In this document: positions 13,500 through 15,806 of the stretch, in pieces
How the letters are laid out: every line of letters starts with the position of its first letter
Position numbering within the stretch: the first letter of the stretch is position 1
Source: Promethearchaeota archaeon
GTDB taxonomy: Archaea; Asgardarchaeota; Lokiarchaeia; Sigyniarchaeales; SOKP01
Assembly (NCBI GenBank): GCA_019894815.1
Contig: JAGXNU010000025.1
Span: forward strand, 1 to 15,806
DNA: 15,806 nt
Reading direction: 5' to 3'
Program-made: the position numbers and the translations under genes
The notes under the pieces: model-generated
Seen by the model: only the letters and a program-made list of their open reading frames with translations
Told to the model about the DNA's origin: nothing
Databases searched by the model: none

Positions 13500-15539
13500 T
13501 TAAAAAATAACAAACAAGAAGAAACTAAAATTCACTATTCCTCCTATTAGTAAAGCAATACTAATTTCTAATATTGATATTTGTAGAGCATATTTCCAGT
13601 TTGTTTGTTTTGCTATAATTATGATTGTCGCAAAACAAGGTACATAAAGCATTGATACCAGACTAAAAGTTATCATTTGGATTGGTGAAAGTAATTGTGC
13701 AATAGTAAGTCCGAGATTTTCAGCAAGAATCGCCAATAAAACTAATGTCAGCTCTTTTCTCAATATTCCATAAATTAAAAAAACTCCAGTTAATGCAGGT
13801 AAACCTAACCAAATTACTGTAATTGGAGATAAAATAAAATTTACGGGTTCTAATAAATTTAGAATAAACAATATTTCTAAAACTATTCCAAGTATTATAA
13901 TGATTGGGAGTGCTTTATATACAAATTCTTTAGTTCTTATCCATGTTTGTTTAAAAATTACCTTATAATTGGGAGTTCTATAAGCGTGCATTTCCATTAT
14001 CAATTCTGTACATGTTCCTGGCATTGTTTTATTTAAAATTCGCCCAACTAGAAAAATTACAAGAAAATTAATCAAGAAGAGAATTAATACCCATTCTAAT
14101 CCAACGTGTCTTCCAACTAAACCCAATACAACGGTCATTACAGCAGCACAGGGGACAAGGGACGTTAATGCAATGGATATTTTCTTTTCACGTTCGGTTT
14201 CCATAATTCTACAGCCTGCACACGCGGGGACATTACATCCAAATCCCAGAACCATTGTAATTACAGTTTTTCCATGAACACCCATAGCATGCATTGCTCT
14301 GTCCATTAAAAATGCTGCTCTTGGAAGATATCCTGAGTCCTGTAAAATCTCAATTGTTATAAAAAATGGGATTACGTAAACCAAAACACCACCTATTGCT
14401 CCAATTAACCCTCCAAAACCACCATCCCAGAATATATTAACTAGAATGTTGTCTTCATTATAATTTAAGTAAATCTGCTCTGACCATGCAGTAAAAAGTT
14501 CGTCAATAAGGCCCCCTAAGAAGTCCCCTACACTAAAAGTAAAAAGATAAATTCCAAGCAACACCATGATAAGAATGACATAGCCCCAAATGGAATGTGT
14601 AGTTAAATGGTCGAAGATATCAGCATAATTTTTAACTTTTTTCTTTTTAATTGGCTTATTGATTATAATCTTATCTGTTAAGCTTTGGATATTAGTATAA
14701 ATCTCCGAAGAAATTATGGTAGTGATATCTTCTCCATGTAAATCTTCTAAAGCATTCCGTTGAACTTCCACATTGCTTAAAAAATTAGTTTCTTGGTTGT
14801 TATTTACAAGATCATATATTTCTTCATCATTTTCTAGTAATTTAATAGCGAGGAATCTTTTAGGATAGGGAGATTTCTCCCGAGGATCGTAATTTTTCTC
14901 TAAATCTTTCACCAATATATCGATCTTTTCTTCTATTTCTTTTCCAAATGAAGTAAGAGACTTTATATTAGGATCCGTTTTAGATTTCGACTTTGAATCT
15001 TTAGCCACAAGCATTTCTATTGCTTTTTCAAGCAATTCATGAACTCCAGTACCATGAACAGCAACAACAGGAAGAGCAGGTAAATGAATTAATTTCTCTA
15101 TTTTTTGAAAATCTAAATCTCTGTTGCGCTTTCGTAGAATATCCATTTGATTAAAAGCTAAAATTAATGGAACTCCTAGTTCAATTAGTTGAAAAGTAAG
15201 GAATAAATTTCTATCTAAGTTAGTAACGTCGATAACATTGATAATTATGTCTACATCTTCAGATACAATATATTCCCTGCTGACGATTTCTTCCAATGTA
15301 TATGTGGAAAGAGAATATATTCCAGGCAAATCTACAATATTGAAATGATATCCTAAGAATTCTAGGTATCCTTCCATCCTTTCTACTGTTTTTCCGGGCC
15401 AATTTCCTATAGTTTGAGATAGTCCAGTCAATTGATTGAATATAACAGATTTTCCTACATTTGGGTTCCCAGCCAACGCTATATTAATTGTCCTTTTTTC
15501 TTCATTGAAATTTTTCTGTTTAGGTGTATGAGAACTCAT
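13500..15539 (-). CDS. feoB: FeoB, ferrous iron transporter
   Basis: A 679-residue membrane protein that takes up Fe(II). The cytosolic G domain has G1 GNPNVGKS (24-31), G2 in GNWPGKTVE (T51), G3 DLPG (70-73) and G4 NQMD (130-133). A linker of about 130 residues rich in Lys, Asp and Glu (180-310) covers the GDI-like helical domain. The membrane part starts near 317 and includes the first Gate motif (DSGYLPRAAFLMDR), GFGCNVPACAGC (C435, C440, C443) and the later YVPCFAT. The length is in the normal range for archaeal FeoB. The ATG lies 70 bases after feoA, which is transcribed in the same direction. It converges on metF. No FeoC gene is seen. Confidence 0.96.
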   Translation of the reverse strand: MSSHTPKQKNFNEEKRTINIALAGNPNVGKSVIFNQLTGLSQTIGNWPGKTVERMEGYLEFLGYHFNIVDLPGIYSLSTYTLEEIVSREYIVSEDVDIIINVIDVTNLDRNLFLTFQLIELGVPLILAFNQMDILRKRNRDLDFQKIEKLIHLPALPVVAVHGTGVHELLEKAIEMLVAKDSKSKSKTDPNIKSLTSFGKEIEEKIDILVKDLEKNYDPREKSPYPKRFLAIKLLENDEEIYDLVNNNQETNFLSNVEVQRNALEDLHGEDITTIISSEIYTNIQSLTDKIIINKPIKKKKVKNYADIFDHLTTHSIWGYVILIMVLLGIYLFTFSVGDFLGGLIDELFTAWSEQIYLNYNEDNILVNIFWDGGFGGLIGAIGGVLVYVIPFFITIEILQDSGYLPRAAFLMDRAMHAMGVHGKTVITMVLGFGCNVPACAGCRIMETEREKKISIALTSLVPCAAVMTVVLGLVGRHVGLEWVLILFLINFLVIFLVGRILNKTMPGTCTELIMEMHAYRTPNYKVIFKQTWIRTKEFVYKALPIIIILGIVLEILFILNLLEPVNFILSPITVIWLGLPALTGVFLIYGILRKELTLVLLAILAENLGLTIAQLLSPIQMITFSLVSMLYVPCFATIIIIAKQTNWKYALQISILEISIALLIGGIVNFSFFLFVIF

Positions 15540-15609
15540 TATATCACGCTAATTTCTAATGAAATTAAGAATTTGAAAATTAAAATTGCTTGATTAAAAA
15601 TAGCTTAAA

Positions 15610-15806
15610 TTAATTACTACAAGATTCTCCTTTACACGACACTATAATTTTAGCCGCTAAACCGCGTCCTATAACTAAGGAGGTCCCTTTTATTATGATT
15701 TCAATTGGTCCATTCCAGGGTGCAGACTTTTTTTTTATAATTTTTGAACCCGGAAAAACTCCAAGATGAGCTAATCTTCGTTTAGCACCATATCCTGAGT
15801 TTACGT
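15610..15806 (-). CDS. feoA: FeoA, cytosolic SH3-like partner of FeoB, 5' part outside the window
   Basis: The last 65 codons are visible; the start is beyond the right edge. The family pattern is clear: RRLAHLGVFPGSKI, then a SAPWNGPIEI strand and the closing GRGLAAKIIV. FeoA is a small beta-barrel protein that binds and tunes FeoB. It ends with KGESCSN, adding a cysteine after the barrel besides the one in VSC; paired Cys residues at this end are not a family rule. The feoA-feoB order and 70-base spacing suggest one operon. Confidence 0.9.
   Translation of the reverse strand, partial: VNSGYGAKRRLAHLGVFPGSKIIKKKSAPWNGPIEIIIKGTSLVIGRGLAAKIIVSCKGESCSN

Noticed and set aside
1..15806. tRNA, rRNA, CRISPR array, insertion sequence or integrase
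   Set aside because: No T-loop-like GTTCGAATCC pattern, no regularly spaced repeats, no transposase motif and no long terminal inverted repeats were seen.

Overview
The window is strongly AT-rich and densely packed with archaeal genes. Diagnostic features are an archaeal Cdc48 with a C-terminal proteasome-docking tripeptide, an ArsR-type heat-shock regulator next to hsp20, TATA-like boxes close to start codons, oligo-T terminators, a FwdF-like polyferredoxin and a MetV/MetF pair. Together these fit an anaerobic archaeon with a Wood-Ljungdahl pathway. An Asgard (Lokiarchaeia-like) origin is my best guess, but it rests on gene content and base composition and is not proven.

Layout. Positions 1-543 (minus) hold the start of a polyferredoxin that runs off the left edge. 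Positions 633-5071 (minus) form a proteostasis block transcribed hsp20 -> cdc48 -> ArsR-type regulator -> small HExxHxxGxxD protein, closed by a T12 terminator. The first three genes match in kind and order-neighbourhood the heat-shock operon known from Archaeoglobus (AF1298-AF1297-AF1296) and the Phr targets of Pyrococcus; the putative metallopeptidase is an added member. A divergent gap of about 310 bases separates this block from a nitrilase-family amidohydrolase (5384-6169, plus).

The nitrilase meets, tail to tail with a 13-base overlap, a minus-strand series: 3-hydroxyacyl-CoA dehydrogenase (11484-10294), a 60-residue flavoprotein stub with a His-rich end (10183-10001), a TaqI-like N6-adenine DNA methyltransferase (9937-8003), a stand-alone MetE-core protein (7967-6915) and a HAD-family hydrolase (6897-6157). 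Oligo-T and TATA-like signals suggest this series is several transcripts rather than one.

After a second divergent gap of about 360 bases, the plus strand carries metV (apparently starting at an ATT codon, 11846) and metF (12519-13448), the methylene-tetrahydrofolate reductase of the methyl branch, ended by a hairpin-plus-T terminator that overlaps the metF stop codon. On the minus strand the right end carries feoA (5' part outside the window) and feoB for ferrous iron uptake.

As a whole the window links C1 metabolism (FwdF-like, MetFV, MetE core), iron supply for an iron-sulfur-rich metabolism (FeoAB) and protein quality control. The observations most worth following are the metzincin-like fourth gene of the heat-shock operon, the coiled-coil insertion in Cdc48 D2, the ATT start of metV, and the truncated flavoprotein.
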